This document shows positions 62,313 through 64,000 of a stretch of 64,000 nt of DNA, in pieces. Origin of the DNA: Ferruginibacter sp. (GTDB lineage Bacteria; Bacteroidota; Bacteroidia; Chitinophagales; Chitinophagaceae); the NCBI GenBank assembly GCA_019638485.1, contig JAHBTP010000001.1, positions 124,001 to 188,000 of the forward strand. The letters are read 5' to 3'. The first letter of the stretch is position 1. Every line of letters begins with the position of its first letter. The notes beneath the pieces are model-generated. The model made no database searches. It had not been told where the DNA came from and worked only from the letters and a program-made list of their open reading frames with translations. Made by a program: the position numbers and the translations under genes.

Positions 62313-62598
62313 ACTGACCAATGAAGCCATTTAAGATTTGACGAAAATTTGGGATTACACGTTTGAAAAGTGGTCTGAAAAACAAGCTGACAAGTATTAT
62401 AAAATGTTATTCGAAAATTTTCAACACATTGCAGACGACCCAGACATCGGTAGAAATTATGATGGAATTAGAGATGAACTTTTTGGAATAAAAGCAAACC
62501 GACACATAATCTTTTATCGAAGGTTTAATGACAAACCAATCGAGATAATAAGAATTTTGCACGAACGAATGGACTTGAAAACCAGGCTGACTGAATAG
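62299..62598 (+). pseudogene. parE: ParE-family toxin with in-frame stop at codon 12
   Basis: Read from the ATG at 62299 the protein begins MANYELTNEAI and then meets TAA at 62332-62334. The frame continues without shift as DLTKIWDYTFEKWSEKQAD, then YYKMLFENFQHIADDPDIGR, IKANRHIIFYRRFND and RILHERMDLKTRL. The sequence on both sides of the stop matches RelE/ParE gyrase toxins, where Glu or another residue precedes DL-x-x-IW. A single G-to-T change of GAA would explain it. Reinitiation at TTG (62338) could give an 86-residue form lacking the first helix turn. Most likely the toxin is inactive. Confidence 0.88.
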
Positions 62599-62616
62599 AA
62601 AAAAAACTGCCACCAA

Positions 62617-62628
62617 CAAACATGTTTG
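62617..62628. repeat. 12-bp palindrome downstream of the toxin
   Basis: CAAACATGTTTG is a perfect palindrome 18 bases after the toxin frame. It lies in a 140-bp gap that otherwise shows nothing I can identify. It may mark the edge of the accessory toxin-antitoxin insert. Confidence 0.5.
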
Positions 62629-62738
62629 CTAAAGCACTGCTACCGGAAGTAATTATGCACTTGTACTACTATCGACCTTTGTACATATATTCATCTGACG
62701 GTTTTCAAATGCCGTGCCTTCGCAAATATGCCACCTGA

Positions 62739-63788
62739 TTACTGAACTTCTTTTAAAAGAATTATATAAACCGGGAAGTGATCACTATAACCGTAATTAT
62801 AGGTGATTCCACTCCATGTACGCTTACTGTAATTGCGATACTTTCCGGTTTTTTGAACCAGAAACTCTTTATTAAAAATCATTTGCTTATAGAAGTGATA
62901 GCCTCCGGTATTTTTATCCAGCATACTGTTTGAAACCATTATTTGGTCAAACAAGCCCCAAGCATCCTGATAAGGTGATGTGCCTATCCCTCTTTTATAC
63001 ATATCTACCCAAGGATTGTAGATGCCGTTTGCTTTTACATCTTCTTTTTTGCCTTTTGCATTTAATACTTTTGTAATGGAAGGGCTGATAGGGTCATCAT
63101 TTAAATCCCCCATAATAATATATTTTGCATTTGGACTTTTGGCCAATATAGAATCTACCTTATCTTTTACTACCTGAGCTGCGGCTTCTCTTCCCGGACG
63201 TGAACGCTCTTCACCGCCTGAGCGAGAAGGCCAGTGATTTACAAAAACGTGCATAGTATCTCCATCTAACAATCCTTTTACATACAATACATCACGTGTG
63301 AAATATGCATCCTTTGATCCGCCCGGTAATTGAACAAAAAATGGCGCACTAAATAAAACAGAAAAATATTTTGGATTATACAACATACCAACATCTATAC
63401 CTCTAGCATCGGGAGAATCATAATGACAAATTTTTAATTTACGGTCTTTTAGCTTTGGACGTTTTACTAAATCCTTCAACACGGTATCATTTTCAACCTC
63501 AGCCACACCTAAAATTGCCAATCCATCAGGGTTTACATCTGTGCCCATTTGTGAAATTACATCCGAGAGCCGATCTAATTTGTCATAATAAATGCGTGTG
63601 TTATATTGTCTGGCGCTATTAGGTAAAAATTCTTCATCGTTTTTTAAAGGGTTATTTACCGTATCAAAAAGATTTTCAAGGTTGTAAAAACCGACTACTG
63701 AAACACGGTAATCCTTTTTCTGTGCCAGTAAACTATTACTGAAAATCAAGAAAATGATAATAAATGCAGCGTAAAGAGATTTGTTCAT
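62739..63788 (-). CDS. Secreted endonuclease/exonuclease/phosphatase-family protein
   Basis: The 349 residues begin with a signal peptide (IFLIFSNSLLAQ). The EEP fold of DNase I-like enzymes has motifs GFYNLENLFDT, LGVAEVEN (metal Glu), VFVNHWPSRSGG (His), IMGDLNDDPISPS (Asp, Asn) and YSDHFPVYIIL (Asp, His). All catalytic residues are visible. Relatives include nucleases and sugar- or inositol-phosphatases; the Bacteroidota branch is usually described only as 'EEP family'. Export suggests it acts on extracellular or periplasmic substrates, possibly DNA. Confidence 0.92.
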   Translation of the reverse strand: MNKSLYAAFIIIFLIFSNSLLAQKKDYRVSVVGFYNLENLFDTVNNPLKNDEEFLPNSARQYNTRIYYDKLDRLSDVISQMGTDVNPDGLAILGVAEVENDTVLKDLVKRPKLKDRKLKICHYDSPDARGIDVGMLYNPKYFSVLFSAPFFVQLPGGSKDAYFTRDVLYVKGLLDGDTMHVFVNHWPSRSGGEERSRPGREAAAQVVKDKVDSILAKSPNAKYIIMGDLNDDPISPSITKVLNAKGKKEDVKANGIYNPWVDMYKRGIGTSPYQDAWGLFDQIMVSNSMLDKNTGGYHFYKQMIFNKEFLVQKTGKYRNYSKRTWSGITYNYGYSDHFPVYIILLKEVQ

Positions 63789-63900
63789 ATCTTAATAAAT
63801 GTGCGCTAAGGTATGCAATACCAATTATTGTGCAATTTTTGTTGTTATTAACTTTATATAAATATGCGCACATTTTAGTTAAAATTTGATTTTAAGAGGT

Positions 63901-63908
63901 TATTTTTG
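63901..63908 (+). promoter_or_regulatory. -7 box of the last, partial gene
   Basis: TATTTTTG is an exact TAnnTTTG match 26 bases before the ATG at 63935. A TTTG at 63885 is only 12 bases upstream, too close for a standard -33 element. Confidence 0.5.
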
Positions 63909-63934
63909 CGCCTTCTTATTAATTTAGATTGTGT

Positions 63935-64000
63935 ATGATGAAATTTTTTAAACCATTGTCCGTGATGGTATTTTTGATCGGCGGAGTGTTTACAACCCGG
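63935..64000 (+). CDS. Start of an exported protein (3' partial)
   Basis: Only 22 codons fall in the window: MMKFFKPLSVMVFLIGGVFT and two further residues. A basic N-terminus followed by a hydrophobic run reads as a signal peptide. A promoter box stands just upstream. The family cannot be told. Confidence 0.6.
   Translation, partial: MMKFFKPLSVMVFLIGGVFTTR

Overview
The window is a stretch of AT-rich chromosome from a member of the phylum Bacteroidota, probably a Sphingobacteriia/Chitinophagia-like lineage. Four things point there. It encodes SprA, the outer-membrane translocon of the type IX secretion system (T9SS), and several secreted proteins with T9SS type A or B sorting domains. Its primary sigma factor is the short form lacking region 1.1. 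Bacteroidota promoter boxes (TAnnTTTG, in places with a TTTG/TTTT element about 20 bp upstream) precede many genes. Lineage-typical families (DUF3467, DUF4105, DUF4919-like, SusD-free outer-membrane barrels) are present. Most of the window is ordinary core chromosome with short intergenic gaps.

Layout. 1-2.1 kb: end of an ABC exporter ATPase, a cobalamin adenosyltransferase, a tRNA-Met and a membrane-anchored intradiol-dioxygenase-like protein. 2.1-3.1 kb: a gene-poor, possibly accessory stretch ending in a lipocalin-like lipoprotein. 3.2-7.4 kb (minus): M20 dipeptidase, Tat-exported superoxide dismutase, LptF/G permease and a START-like protein. 7.7-11.1 kb (plus): sigma factor, 2-oxoacid dehydrogenase E2 and an rRNA m5C methyltransferase. 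11.1-14.1 kb (minus): a T9SS-exported subtilase and FabH. 14.3-22.2 kb (plus): RuvA and the 2430-residue SprA. 22.2-37.0 kb (minus): a small secreted protein, two tandem giant T9SS type B proteins, an alpha/beta hydrolase, DUF4105, GuaB, DprA, a PorE-like OmpA protein, QueE and FolD. 37.1-40.3 kb (plus): a coupled pair of outer-membrane barrels, one carrying a ComEA-like helix-hairpin-helix domain, and DUF3467. 40.3-51.7 kb: RadC, Prs, L25, YidC, a TPR protein, phosphosulfolactate-synthase-like protein, AroE, thioesterase, RdgB and IlvE. 51.8-60.4 kb: rpsL-rpsG, then a T9SS type B protein and a repeat-bearing DUF4919-like protein on the opposite strand, then fusA alone. 60.5-64 kb: small barrel, DEDDy exonuclease, a ParDE toxin-antitoxin module whose toxin has an early stop codon, an EEP-family nuclease/phosphatase and the start of a further exported protein.

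How the genes work together. The strongest theme is cell-surface export. SprA is the translocon. The TPR/PD40/OmpA protein resembles the peptidoglycan-anchoring PorE. At least four encoded proteins (the subtilase and three PKD/Ig-repeat proteins) carry C-terminal domains that would send them through this machine. The rest is mainly housekeeping: translation (S12, S7, EF-G, L25), nucleotide metabolism (Prs, GuaB, RdgB), cofactors (FolD, QueE, cobalamin), DNA processing (RuvA, DprA, RadC), and envelope assembly (YidC, LptF/G, FabH).

I found no CRISPR array, prophage or intact insertion sequence, and no clear evidence of a wholly new defence or metabolic system. The observations most worth following are the helix-hairpin-helix/outer-membrane barrel pair, the eight-unit 90-bp coding repeat with a 180-bp higher-order period, the inactivated ParE, the Tat-lipoprotein superoxide dismutase, and the separation of fusA from rpsL-rpsG.
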